From Capitulum mitella (Eukaryota; Arthropoda; Thecostraca; Pollicipedomorpha; Pollicipedidae), in the NCBI GenBank assembly GCA_030062745.1, contig CP099850.1:8995538-9059537 (forward strand): 64,000 bases of DNA, written 5' to 3'. The notes beneath the pieces are model-generated. The model did not search any database. It had not been told where the DNA came from and was given only the letters and a program-made list of their open reading frames with translations. Numbering within the stretch: position 1 is the first letter of the stretch; each line of letters opens with the position of its first letter. Positions 23,400 to 35,799 of the stretch are shown piece after piece. The position numbers were made by a program, and so were the translations under genes.

Positions 23400-23735
23400 T
23401 CGTCCACAAATCCAAGGTGATCTACACTGTCCACGACAAAAGGATCTGACTGTGGCGGCGACGCTAGGACCTGCTCGGTGCCGCCGCCGCCTCCCTGCAG
23501 GCAGCCGCCGTCGCAGCTCTGCCGGCGGCGGCGGCGCCGAGCCGTACCTCCAACAGCTGATGGCGGGCTCCTGGGCGACACAGGTCGTCCGCGTCGACGC
23601 CAGGTTCCCCACGGAGCCGGCCGTGAGCAGGAACAGCCAGCAACGACACTTCAGTGGGGGGTGTAGCAGCGGCTTCAGGCCGGCCGGCACCCGCTCGCTT
23701 AACGCCGACACCGTTTTCACTTTGGGTTAATTCGG
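23400..23735 (-). other. GC-rich block with a possible two-exon coding fragment
   Basis: On the minus strand a possible exon ends CTGTTGGAG/GTACGG near 23544. A roughly 100-nt GC-rich intron ends GCCGCCACAG at 23452, and the next exon reads DPFVVDSVDHLGFVDDVE and ends ACGCAG/GTACAC near 23361. The frames join in phase 0. I do not recognise the peptide, and the GC-rich context leaves all frames open, so this may be chance. Confidence 0.2.
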
Positions 23736-23739
23736 AAGG

Positions 23740-24430
23740 TCCCAAACCAGTATGCATGAAAATTGTTTGTCATTATTTCCATGAATGTGACAATGGAGGC
23801 CTAACTAAGAATGATGAATTAGCATGAAAAGCGCATACGCATTTGTATCCGTGTGGCAGCAAATGATACGGCTTCCAGTCACAGCCAGATTAATTCCAAC
23901 ATATTTCGGTAATCCGTTACAAAGCACGAAAAGAAATAATCGAATAACCACAAACATTTAGTCTTCAACGATGTGTCTCTGGCAGAATTTCATCACGACT
24001 TACCAAGTAACAAAGTCACGGCCACTCGTCGCAATAGTGCGCAAAAACCACAATGGCCGACGACCAGTCTGCTTGCTCGCGTGAAAATCCGCGAAGTCCC
24101 GCATGTTGTGTAAATCAAAACTATTCTCGAATTATATATCTAGCTTGGTCTTGAATGCATCTTTTCCGGAGAGCTATTTCCAAGTCTCAGGAGGAACTCA
24201 GTAAGAAGGCAGAAATATTAACGAGAATACTAGCCATAAATAACCAAAAATGGACCAGAATGGGGTTTCCGTGAAGACCTTGCTCACGAACTGCTCTCCA
24301 GTAAATCATTTTGTGAAGCGTTCCCAAACTGTTTTCTCGGCGCATTTTACTAAACTTTTATGTGCTCATGTCGTGTGGAAAAGATGCCTGCATTCTTGAA
24401 AATTGAGTCTCTAGTTCTCATCGCTGTCAA
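23740..24430. other. no recognised feature
   Basis: AT-rich intergenic or intronic DNA without recognisable genes or repeats. Confidence 0.4.
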
Positions 24431-24707
24431 TTGCCGGTGACGCCTGTGTCTCCGCCTTTTTGAGAGGATTCTTTTTTATGGCAGCTATGGGCCTAGGAAT
24501 ATTGATTTGAGCCCAACCAATGTTCCTTTGAAACTTACCAATGTTGTTTGCTAGAAAACAAATATTATCTTACAGTTGTATGTCAAAAGGCAATTGGAAC
24601 AAAAAATAAAACCAAAAATCGCGGATTCCATGCAACAAAGTAATAGCACAGATGTATACCTATTGCGTATATCCGTCTCTACATCTATCTATCCACTTAT
24701 TAACCAT

Positions 24708-24770
<63 letters not shown>

Positions 24771-24953
24771 TATACATGAAGATAAAGGCATACATTTTTG
24801 TTTGATGAATGGTAACAAAAACAAAAATAAAAACCGACATCGACCAGAATAACGGTCACAAAATCCATTGAGAAGCCAATGTCTGGGGGAAGTTGGTGTG
24901 CCGAGCCCTCGGTTCGACCCTCCCCACCCATAATCATTTACACGACACCACTG
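24431..24953. mobile_element. hAT-type MITE with internal TA tract, member B (decayed)
   Basis: Shares with members A and C the TTTTTGAGAGG start region, the CCCAACCAATGTT block, a TA tract (24711-24768, about 29 repeats), the CGAGCCCTCGGTTCG tail and a CGACACCACTG right end. The left terminus is degraded and no target duplication is visible. GGTTCGACCCT near 24911 resembles a tRNA B box but belongs to the family tail. Confidence 0.55.
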
Positions 24954-27900
24954 CAAAGGCATTTCCAATCTTTGTTGGCGATTTACAAACTAATAACATC
25001 GCCAAAATTCATAACAAGTGGGTTCCAGTCATTTTAATGCAAGTCTTTAGTCGGATCACGTCTTTCTAGCGTCGCTACCCTGGCATGCTAATTCAGCGCA
25101 CATGACAGTCAGCTAATCCCTGGGGGAAGTAATGCAGGTGTATTAACAGATGGATCGCATGATGAACAACCCAAGAAATTATCATGACAGAAGAGAAATG
25201 ATTCTAGATCTAGCGATCCAAAAGACTCTCTGGTTAATGCCTGGGAAATATCAGCTGAATTGGAAAGACAGAAGGAACCTTGCTTCAAAAATTTGCATGT
25301 GATGACACCTCTTTGAGTTTTTGCCGCACCAAGGGCGGGCTGCTGTGGTGGGCAAAATGACGGGCGGCGCCTGTGGGACCGAACAGAACTCACTCTCCAG
25401 AGAGGGAAGCCGCCATTTCTTGGTACCATTACCTACTGCGTTTTTGTACCTGACAGTAAATGGAATTTTCCGCTTTGGTCGACTTTTCAGAAACAACGGC
25501 GCTTGGTCCCAAAAATGTCGTTGACCGTTAATGATCATCATGATTTTTAGCATTCATTTTAAGACACGCCTAGATAACTAGAAAACAAATAATAAAAGGA
25601 AAATGGCATTGCGTGAACCATTGTTTAAACTGTATTACTATGTAGAATAACACGCACGGCAGACTACGTAGAGCAAGAATTCATAAAACGTTCAGTGGTC
25701 AGCACCCGGTCGTGTCGCCAAGCAACCGTTGACTTTAGGACACAGGTGAACAGGACACGGGAAATTAGAGGACCATTTCTTCAAAACTTCATGTATGTTA
25801 AGTTCTGAGACGTCTTGTATATTACAAATCACTTTGTATGACAGTCAGGAGGGGCTGGCACCTTTCAAATGGTAAATAAGTCAAAAACTCTTCTAGGGCT
25901 CCACTCCTCCCCCTAAATGATATCGCATTATCATACTTATCTGTCTCAGCACTGTACATGACGAGCCTCCGCCGGCATTTGTGCTTCATTCGTGTCTCTC
26001 TTCACAGTACCTTTTCACTGATATCGGCAAATATTCGTAATACTCAGTTGGCCTCAATGTCTCTTTCATCCACAGTTCACCACGTAAAGCATCATAAAGC
26101 GTGATTCACCAAATGGCGTTGTTAGAAAATCGCTCATTATTTTTTCATCCAGAAACGCAGACCGTGATAACACTCTAACCCACCGATTTACTTGCAACGC
26201 GATTCCATGAAAGGAAGTTGTTTTGTCTTCAAGGTGCAGAATTTGAGCAAATCGACCATCATTAACTGGCTCCACCAAATCACGAACTCATTGGCTTACT
26301 TTGTGTCAGGCCTTTACATGAGTCGTCAAAAATCTCTGCAATCCATAAGTTTCAGAAGTATACAATGATAAACGCGTTAGATTGACTTGTTTACATGCAT
26401 CACCGTTGTCAAAGCGTTGTTTTGCACGTTTCGCTGTAGTCTGTTGGTTCCAAGTAAATCATTTGGAGAAACAACAAATATTTAGCCACTTGGAACGTCA
26501 GCGCGGATATCAACGCATCTTTGATTAAAATAGTATGTTCAAAACCGATTATAACATTTAAGGGCGCAAACGATGTGGAAACTTCAGTATGAAACTTGTT
26601 GCAAACAACACGTGTCCATTGCATTCAACACAGACCGAACCGGCAGCCACTAAAGAAACTAATATGTTTGTTTGGTGAGCGAGGCACACAAAGTACAATG
26701 ACATTTTTCTTACGTCACGCCTTTCTAAACCGAAAGAGATGCCTATGAAAATCAATTTAAAGACATTTGCTTCAGGATTTTATGCCAATGTTGTCTCCAC
26801 TCATACTGTTTCTAAAAAGGTCTGCAAAAATGGTCCTTCAGCGATTTAACATTATTTGCATTGCCTCGAACGATGTCTCTTCAAACAACAGCTTATCCGT
26901 CTAACTTCCCAACAGGCCTTAAAGGTGAAATGTTCTCATTTAACGATGATGTTTTCCACTTACGTCAGAGTAAGAAGTAAGCCTCTCTGCTTCTTCGTTG
27001 CATACGCATCTATTTTGCAGCACATTGTACATAGGTCTATGAGACGCGAGAAGTACAAAAACCAACAATAACGACATGTGCGGTTATGATCTGAAACAAC
27101 TTTCAGTCGTGTTTACTCTTGTGCCTTGCCGTCAGTTTAGACTCAAACCCATTCTTCGTCGGCGCGAGATGCAGCCGTGTCTGCAGCCTTCGGAATGGGT
27201 ATATCCAATAGTGGCGGAACTTCTGCAGAAATTGGGCAAACGTCACTTTCAGTTCGTTTCTTTCCATGCACCGCCATAGGTTTAGTGCTACATGTTGCCC
27301 AAGGTTAGGGCGGAAGGCAGCTGCCGCAATGCTCAATTTGCATTGGCAGATGCTCATATTGACCAGCTGATAGGTAAATGCACAGGTATGCTTTAGCTCC
27401 ATCACACACCAAACATAGCTTACCGTCTGGCATTATAACATGCGTAGTAACCTTCTTGTCATTTGGAACTTCGTTATTGCATTTTCAGATACGCGACTCA
27501 TGGACAGGTACAGATGCACCGCATTCAGAAATTTATCAACCTTTGTGCGCGTGTCGTCTGAGCAGACAGAAACACGACGACATCACCGCAGACCTGAAGT
27601 CATAAGTAGCTAAACGCCGAGCAGGTCGTCCAGTACCATCGGCTATGCCTTATTAACGGAGCTTCTGCTGAACGGACAGCCACCAGGCGTTGCGGCGAAC
27701 TTCATCAAAATGTCTGACCAACATAACACACGGTCCAATGGTCAACTGCAGCGGGCAGGGGTGAAAACCAACGCAGGAGCACGAAGGCTGAGTTTTCGTG
27801 GCGCGGATGCCTACAGCAGATTACCAGCCGAGTTTTATAGCATGGGACTAGGTCGATTTAAGGTCCGATTGACGGAAATGATGCTCCCAGAAATGGGCTA

Positions 27901-28950
27901 GGGTTGGCGACGGAATGTATCGCGTTGTGCTGACTTGATGCGTTTTTGCTTTTTGCACCTGTGCCTTTATTTTCGAACTTGCTGTTTTACGTCCTTGGCT
28001 CTCAACTTGTGATAGCTATGTCACCATGGAAAAGTTGAACCAATATATGTTTATCTCGATGTCTCCGTCGCTTTGCCCCCTCGCTCCGGTTCCAGCACCC
28101 TTGAGTATATACTTTTCTATTTTTCATTTCGTTGCACGATGCCTTTGAAAAGAGCGGTGCCAATATGCAATGCAAACGAAAGATCGAACTCTGGTTTATC
28201 GAGCCAGTTCTCTGTAACCTGCCAAAGATTCAGTGCGTTTTTACCAACGCAACGCCTGTACGCGAGATTTCTTCCTAAGTGTGGATTTGTGAAGGATAAT
28301 ACGAGGTATGTTCGCTGTTGTGGCAAAAGTGCGGGTAAGAAACACGAACAAGATTGAACTTCGCAAAGTCACGGATGGAAACTGAAAACATTCTGGAGGG
28401 GCCCGAGGCAACGCCAACACGACCGTGCGAGTTCCAAGTGCTTCACGCGGTTCATGAGATCGGTCCTTTCTCACCAAGGTCGTTGACGTGGCCTTGCGAT
28501 TGAGGAACCGGATGGCAGAATCCGGTGCGTGACAGGCACTGAGTCAAATTCATTATCGGACATCTTTATATGGTTCGATACCGAAAAGGTCAGCCGATCA
28601 AGTAGCGGCCGTATCGTGGAATTGCGAGGCACAACAAATATCCGCCAGCACCTTTTGTTTTGGTGTACTGGACAAACTTACTCTGTGCTTCGGAGCATTT
28701 GAATGTCTGGAGTCCGGCCACAAGCTCGGTTCAGCATGGGGCCTAACCACAACGTTACACACTTCAGCACGCCCGGGTTAAATTTGCAACATAAAAAGAA
28801 AAAAACGAAGACGGAATTAAGGGACATGTCATTCATACCAGTTTTTATCATAAGGCCTCATAATGATCGCTGGAAAAACACCTTTTTTGATGTTTTGATG
28901 TTTTGATGTTTGATGAAAAACTCCAGTTTGATCATCAGTCGTCCCGTTTC
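24954..28950. other. AT-rich DNA without a recognised gene
   Basis: Open frames up to about 100 codons occur (for example 27103-27405 and 28073-28357), but none carries a recognisable domain or good splice context. A stretch TTTTTTGATGTTTTGATGTTTT (28883-28913, TGATGTTT-type repeats) is a small simple repeat. Confidence 0.4.
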
Positions 28951-28959
28951 AGACCAGCA

Positions 28960-30396
28960 AACCTAGGAATGAGATAAATATCTTCTTTAGCCCCCCGACT
29001 GGGGGCGGTTAGCCGCCCCCCTAAGGTTTTCCCGACATTGCGAGGGAACGAACAAACGCAGCGCCACGAAACTTGATGTACCTTTTGCTTGATCATTTTT
29101 ACACCTTGTGTCCAATTTTGACCTCAGGTCAACTAAAATGTTTTATCTAGGTCAGGCCAAAGTGGACCTAAATCCAAAAAAGTTTAGTGCCCTGTAACTT
29201 TTTCGCAAAACATGATACCACAATAAAACGTCCAAGGCTTAGAGATTTTAAAAAGTACAACAAATCTGCTATCTCGGGTTTTTCTTAAATGTACGGGTCA
29301 CTGACCTAGGGTCAAGCCCGTTTTCAACATAAATTGTCGTTTTTTCAAGGACTGACGAAATTTTTTAAAACAGTTCGTGGATGGAGGGATCCAGACATCC
29401 AGTTTCCGTCAGTCGACAAAGTTTCAATGACCTCCAACCATTGACCTGAGGTCAGGTCACGGATAACTGTTATGAGTTAAAATGCACTGCCATCAAAATC
29501 GGCGATGAATGACTCAAATCGGGCTGAAAATAACAGTACCGGTTCGCACAACTGCGACTAATTCTAAGAAGTCGAAAAGTTTCGAAAAACTGCATATTTT
29601 GGGAATAAACAGACTTTTGCAAAAACAGCTCCGCCAGCTGTGTAGATTGATCACTGGTGAGTTTTTCCAAAATTTGAGCATGAAAAATCATCCCAAGGAC
29701 CAATAAGATCAAGAAACAACACTTGGAATGGCATATTTCGCGAAAATAAAAGAACGCTAAAACTAGTGCCCGATAATTTCATACTGCCTCCGTCGGCGGC
29801 GCCGGCCGCCCAGCATTGTGAAAATCACCGTGTCTTGGACTCAACGTTTCCTTGTACATATTAAAGAAATCTGGGAAAATAGGCCTTTATCGGCATTTGG
29901 GGACTTTTACCTGCCCTGTTCGTGCCTCTATCTAGACTTTATTAGTCACAGCCCTTGAGATCCAGGCCGTTTCTCGGTCTCATAAAGGCGGCTATGGGGA
30001 AGCATATATAGGGCGTAACTGGCTTATATATTAACCAAAACTAAAAATGAGGTCAATTGTGAGCTCTACTCGTCACGAGGTTTTCAACGACGTGCTTATT
30101 TTTATCGCGCGACCAAACGTTCGTGAGTTACAAGGGAAGGGGGTGAACCGCCCCCTCCTCAGTCGAGCGTGCATGGCGCTGACCCACGGTCGGGCGCGGC
30201 TTAAAGCGAATTTTGTTCCGTTTCTGACAGAATGCAACAGACCATTAATTTAAAAGGCCATAGAACAGTGGCTTCAGCGACTTTAGAAAATGATGACGTT
30301 AGCCGACAACCTCAAAATGGCCCTGTCCTCATCTGATCTAAGAACTTTTCCCCGTGTACGTAAGAACCTACGCTGAAGTTATGTTGTTTCTTTAGG
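28960..30396. repeat. unclassified interspersed-repeat-like region with TGACCT half-sites
   Basis: Opens with a C/G-rich hairpin (28991-29021), then a degenerate sequence with many TGACCT/AGGTCA motifs and the phrase AAACTTGATGTACC near 29070. A similar phrase, AAACTTGGTGTACC, follows a comparable CCCCTCCTGAGGTTTTC motif at 30843-30911 inside the hAT element, so this may be a dispersed family. Not classified. Confidence 0.4.
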
Positions 30397-30404
30397 GACA
30401 TATG

Positions 30405-32471
30405 TAGGGAAGCACTGTATATCCGGTCCGGCCGGATATCCGGCCGGATATTTGGGATAATCCGGCATCCGGTATCCGGCCGGATATTTCTGTGATCCGG
30501 CCGGATATGGCCGGATATTTGGCCTTCCAGTGGACGATTGAGACGTTCTGATTTCTGCCTACAAAACCGCTCTAGGTGCAACGTACCTTGTTATATTGGA
30601 TTGTCGTTGTAACTAACAGTTCCAAGGTCTGTCTGGAGCACTACTTTTTCTTCTTAGTTCGGAAGGGTTGAGACATAATTTGCAAGGGTGGGACTCAAGT
30701 TAAAAACAGCAAGCATATCCTCAGCCACGCATTTCGTGGCGCATCATCGCCCTATTTTCAAAACATTTTTATTTGTCTCAAATAGTTCCGTGCATATGCA
30801 TTAACCTTCGTCCGTATGGGAGGAGGGGGGGGAGTGATGCAGCCCCTCCTGAGGTTTTCTGAGGATAACTTCCGAACGGTTTGTTTGACCTATATGAAAC
30901 TTGGTGTACCGTCTGGGGCATCCTTTCCGCATCTTATGGTGACAAATTTTCCTACGTTGCCATAGTAACGAGCTATCACGCCATAACGAGAACCATGTCA
31001 GCCATCGCGCCGATTTACAAAGGTCTCAGTTTTGTCGCTCTGCAAGACGGTTGGAGTGCACAAATACAATAAAATACGCACCAATCGACTGTAAAATGAA
31101 GTCATGAGTTGCGGCGGGAAATATATTACTTCTTATCTTTGGGAATGCGATAGGAAATAGATATCGTAAAACGACCTCTATATTCGGATCGCTTGAGATG
31201 TAAGGAATCGAATGATAGAAATTTGGTGCAATTTATCTTTTATTTCATCAAAAGAGGACGCAGAGCAGCGAATGCCTGACTTTTGCCCCGACGGGCGGAG
31301 CGGCGTCGGCCGCGGAGTGATGAGTTTTCAGTACCACAGCATGCCAAAAATTAGATTTTGTGTTGAATATAAATTCGAAAAACGTTTTTAAGACATCTAA
31401 GTTACGATTTTACCTAATCTAAGGTCATCGTAGGTTACTGGCTTCAGATAAACTCGGATGACGTAAGGTGACCTTGGGTGACCTAAAATGACCTTCATAT
31501 GTTATTTGGCAATAGTGCTTGTTAAATGAGATGCTGCATTTGAGTTCAGCATCTATTATGATATGCAAAAATGCTTCTGCAGCTCCGAGGACGCATTTGA
31601 GCCGACGACCTCGCTTGACAAGGATTGTCCTAGCATGACCTGGATCGGACTCCATGGACAAAATACAACGACGTGGTGTACAGATAGACTCATAATTGAT
31701 TGACGAGCACTATGATATCAGTTTCGTTTCATCATCATTTATTTTTTGACGTTCATTTGCGCCTAAACTCGAAAAAGTACCATTTCTGCCAGAGTTTGAC
31801 CTTTGACCCGACCTGGAAGGCCATCCGTTGACCTAAGACATTAAAAAGGGATATCCAGTCGCGAGATCTCGTCACGTGCAACGCTCTGTTTTTTTTTCCG
31901 TGGCGCTCTAGGACGCACGGTATGGAAAGGGCTGGAGGGTCGTACCCCCCCACTCTACGCCCGCGTTATGCAGAAGGTCCTATGCGGGCGAAGGTTAAGG
32001 GACAATATACTTTAACGGACATGCCTTAGTATTTGTTTAGAATGCTTATCAAGCCAGTTATTTTACGTCTACCAAAGCGCTATAATGATATCCTGCGTAC
32101 TTTGGAGCCTCTGTCTTTTGCCTACAGTGAGAGATGGTGACCTCCGCCATGACTGCTGTACTCTTTATTTATTTTTTTCACACTGTGGGAGCCTCACAAT
32201 ATCTAATAATAACCACAATATCACAACACAATGTAGGCGCTAGGGGGAATGATTCGGAAACCGTTAATATTTGTTTTTAAGTACTTTCCATTTTTAGATT
32301 TCTTTTTCAGCTCAGTCTTTTTCGTCTCATTTTTCAGCAACAAACAGTAAATAAACATAGGCATCCGTAATATCCAGTATCCGGCCGGATATCCGGCCGG
32401 GTATCCGGCGCCCCGATCCGGAATGTCCGGTATCTGGCCGGATCACAAAATCCCGATTCGGTGCACCCCTA
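30405..32471. mobile_element. 2.07-kb non-autonomous hAT element
   Basis: Flanked by perfect 8-bp target duplications GACATATG at 30397-30404 and 32472-32479. The right end reversed starts TAGGGGTGCACCGAATCGGG; the left end starts TAGGGAAGCACTGTAT. Both subterminal regions carry arrays of CCGGCCGGATAT (30421-30530 and 32379-32450). No transposase-like frame is seen inside. The interior includes GGTCA-rich sequence and a GGGGGGGAG/CCCCCCC-rich motif resembling the region to the left. Confidence 0.88.
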
Positions 32472-32480
32472 GACATATGT

Positions 32481-33385
32481 CACGAAAACTGTTGTGACAC
32501 TGTCGTGGAAAAAGATGAGCGCTGTATTCACAACATAGTGGGGTTTCGCGTACGACTTTCGGTTGCAAGCTGTAAATTTAACGCAATACAGATTTCTCCT
32601 CACGCGAATATGATATCATTTCTAGCGTGTCAGCATCTGGCATTGAAGGGAAATTGATTTTGTTCTGCATTCATTATCAGTGTGCATCAGCTGTTTTTAG
32701 GCTCAAAAGCTCTGAACACGTCATGGGAGCTCTCCTTGATTCACCTTTATGACAAAGGGCTCCATGCTGAATGACCATCAATAACGCACACGCCATTTGT
32801 CAAGCAATGCCACCTTCATGTACTGGTCATTGTCAATGCGGAACAGCTGTGCTGTTTTCTGGCTCATGCCTAGCGTGACAGATACAGATGTTCCTAGGAC
32901 CCTTGGGGTGCTTGATTTCCTGTCTCTTTTATCGGGCCCCTGCAGCATCAAAGCCAGTTTAATTATGTTTTACTTTATTAATGGTTCCCAAAATGTCTTC
33001 GTAGTTGCAATACATATACAAACTGAGCTTAAAAGGTTTCAAACAAAACTGACAAAAAGTGGAGATCGGATGATTGCTAACGTGCCCAACCGAAAGGATT
33101 CAAGTAAAAAGTTGAAGATGGGGTTGCATCCTTCATTCCTCGCAGATAAGCGATGTATATCATAGGAACACATGTTTCGTCACGTAAAGGCCAAAGCTTA
33201 TGAAATCAGACGGATCATGCGCTCATTGGCATCAAGGAGTCTTACGGTAATCTACGATAGTTATCTGGTTGAAGACAACGTTCACAGCTGACAACACAGG
33301 CACCATGAACATCTAGCAATCCGGCGTATCCGCGTACCACGTGTCTAATCCTTCAACGTCACATTCACCTATCTTCCTCACTCAT
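32481..33385. other. no recognised feature
   Basis: A 122-codon plus-strand frame (32797-33165) lacks any recognisable domain. Otherwise nothing identified. Confidence 0.35.
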
Positions 33386-33389
33386 ACTC

Positions 33390-33485
33390 GTTTTCCCCTT
33401 TTCTCTTTCTGTCTCTCTTTCTCTCACTCACTCACTTACTTACTCATTCACTCACTCATCCCCCTTTCTTCCTTTCTTTCTCTCC
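33390..33485. repeat. pyrimidine-rich (CTCA/CTTT)n microsatellite
   Basis: Imperfect CTTTCTGTCTCTCTTTCTC followed by ACTC/ACTT tetranucleotide repeats; simple-sequence DNA. Confidence 0.8.
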
Positions 33486-33930
33486 ATCTCTTTCCCAAAT
33501 CTTAATCCTCCCCTGTTTCTCCTTCTTCTCTACTTCCATTGCACTGTGCCACTCTGTAGTGTGTGTGCATAGAGCAATGAAGGATTCGGCTGACAAGTTT
33601 GCGGGAGAAGGCAGATCAGTCTGGACCAGTGATGAGGTGGAGTTAAAGGCAAATTGTGTCAAGCTATGCCATTACTTTTCTATCTTAAACGTTCAGTGCA
33701 CTTGCCTTGCGTTTCTGACCCCTGGAATATATTTAAAATCAAAATAAATGCCCATAAGCGTCATTCTACCTCATCGGTTTTACCATTTGGATCGCCACGA
33801 CCTGTCTGGCGCCTCGGAACAGTGTACCAGAGAGCAAATTTTCCGTTGGTCAATTTTTGTTGATGTTTTAATGAAGCAGTACCCACTCCTGCCATATTTT
33901 CCATGGTTTGGAAAAGAAAACGAACTGTTT

Positions 33931-34330
33931 CAGGGGTGCTGATTTGTGCTCTTTTGAGAGGGTCCTGGCCCACCCAGTGTTGATTTGGGCCCACCCAATG
34001 TTGGTTTGGACCCCAATATTTTCTGCCGGTTGTAAAGGGGAATAAGTAGTAAAAACGAAAAGAATGGCCGCAGTAGAAATGGGATAGGCAGAAGTAAACA
34101 ATTAAGTCTAAAGCGATATATCTGTCTTCCGTATCTTCTATATCTATATGCATACCTGTATACACAGGGATAAATGCGATTTTTCATTTGATAAACAGGA
34201 ACAAAAAACTTACAGGTTCCTTTTGGCCAAAATACGTGGGTCAAATCTGTTACGAAACTCACATCTGGGAAGGTTAGGTTGTCGGGCCCTCGGCTCGGCT
34301 CCCAGTCATTTAGAGAAATCGACATCACTG
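33931..34330. mobile_element. hAT-type MITE, member C
   Basis: 400 bp from CAGGGGTGCTGATTTGT to AAATCGACATCACTG, whose reverse complement CAGTGATGTCGATTT matches the left end. Flanked by 8-bp duplications AACTGTTT (33923-33930) and AACCGTTT (34331-34338). This is the best-preserved copy and defines the family ends. The internal TA tract is short here. Confidence 0.8.
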
Positions 34331-34338
34331 AACCGTTT

Positions 34339-35790
34339 ATATTTTCACAACCTGTTTTGAAATATCGCTCAGTGCAGGTCGGGGCTGCGACAGAATTTCA
34401 CAGACGAGATAGTAAAAAGGGCGCCATGTGAGGCTGTAGCCATAATTTGGAGTCCGATAAACCCCTAAAAACTGACTCCCCGTTGAATCTCACTCACCTT
34501 GCTTCCGCATTCCAGTTATCATGTTCATTGTTTTTTTCAATTTGTCCTGGTCCTAATGTCGACATTCGTGGTCCTTTTTCACGTGTTTAGTTTTGTGTAA
34601 ATCAAAACATGCATGCAGAGCCACTCTCTCACATTGGCGATGGAAAAATCATATAACCAGTGCAAACCAGCAGAACGATTGTACTATGTACGTGACTGTG
34701 GTATAATCACGAACAATTTTCAGAACTGGATATTACGATTTTTTCTAAGTAGTTTCATTCCATTAAACTTCACAAAGGGATTTTTACTGACAGGTTGTAG
34801 TGATTAAGAAAAAAAAACTTCGAAGTCATGCTAATGTTTGATGCTGTATGTCATGAAACGTAATGTAATGAATGCAGTAAATGTATGTATGTAAGGAATG
34901 AACGTAATAAAAAGTGGAATGAAACTTTTATTATGTCCTGTTTCATTCCGCAATAAAAACGGATGTTTATCGATGTATGTCAGTATGTAGTATTCTTCAA
35001 GAGTCGCCTGTTGAAAGCCTCCTCGCGCCATGATCTCCCTTGCTGTTGTTACTACGTGGTGCAGAAATATTGTCGAAAAACGACCAAGAACTAAACTCTC
35101 ATTTCCAAAACGCTTGTGTTTACAAAAAAGTGCAATATAACGTGTTGCGGATGCCTATTAAAATTTCTTGTAGAATTTAGCCATCTGTATTTAGAACTCA
35201 ATAACATGTGGTCCCGAAGTTTTTAGGCTACAAAAAGCTCTCGCTCAACTTGGTTTTTCTGCTTGTTCATGAAAAGCTTACGACTTCGCTCGTAGTCAGG
35301 ATGACATGGTCAGTGCCGTCAGTGCAGCGGTACGAAAGACATCGGCTGACCACAAAATTCTACGTTGTCAAGGAAATGGGCGATAATGTTGCACGTTGTG
35401 AGAGTGCAGAGCTGAAGAATTTTTACTGCACCTTCAATTGCCTTGAACATCTATTATTAAGCCAAAATGACATGTCTTACAGAAACGTGCAATCGCACAG
35501 CAGCAAACCATTTCAACTAATACCCAATGGCTGTAATTTTAGCACAAAAGATAACGTTATTCTCTTGGAAAAATCGTAGATTGTCTGCCGAGCTTGGGTC
35601 GTTCTCATGTCTTCGTCTTCTAGCTGAAAAAGTGGAGAACCGGACATCCTAAAACGATGTATGCACGCCATGTCTCACTGCTCTTTTCCCCAACAGCTTC
35701 CCGTTGTTTAAGTCAAAGGTGTTTGATCCACCGCAGAGACCTAAGCCCCCAACAATTCCTTCGAGTGCTTCACAGCGATGACCACATGCG
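34339..35790. other. AT-rich DNA without a recognised gene
   Basis: Short ATGTATGT repeats near 34840-34990. The 123-codon frame at 35208-35579 shows no domain. Nothing else recognised. Confidence 0.4.
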
Positions 35791-35799
35791 TTACTCGCA

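Noticed and set aside
22899-23720. 273-codon minus-strand frame
   Set aside because: Starts at GTG, crosses composition changes and is overlapped by other open frames in the GC-rich part; no domain seen.
24880-24950. tRNA-derived SINE because of GGTTCGACCCT
   Set aside because: No A box at proper spacing, and the motif is part of the tail of a hAT-type MITE family.
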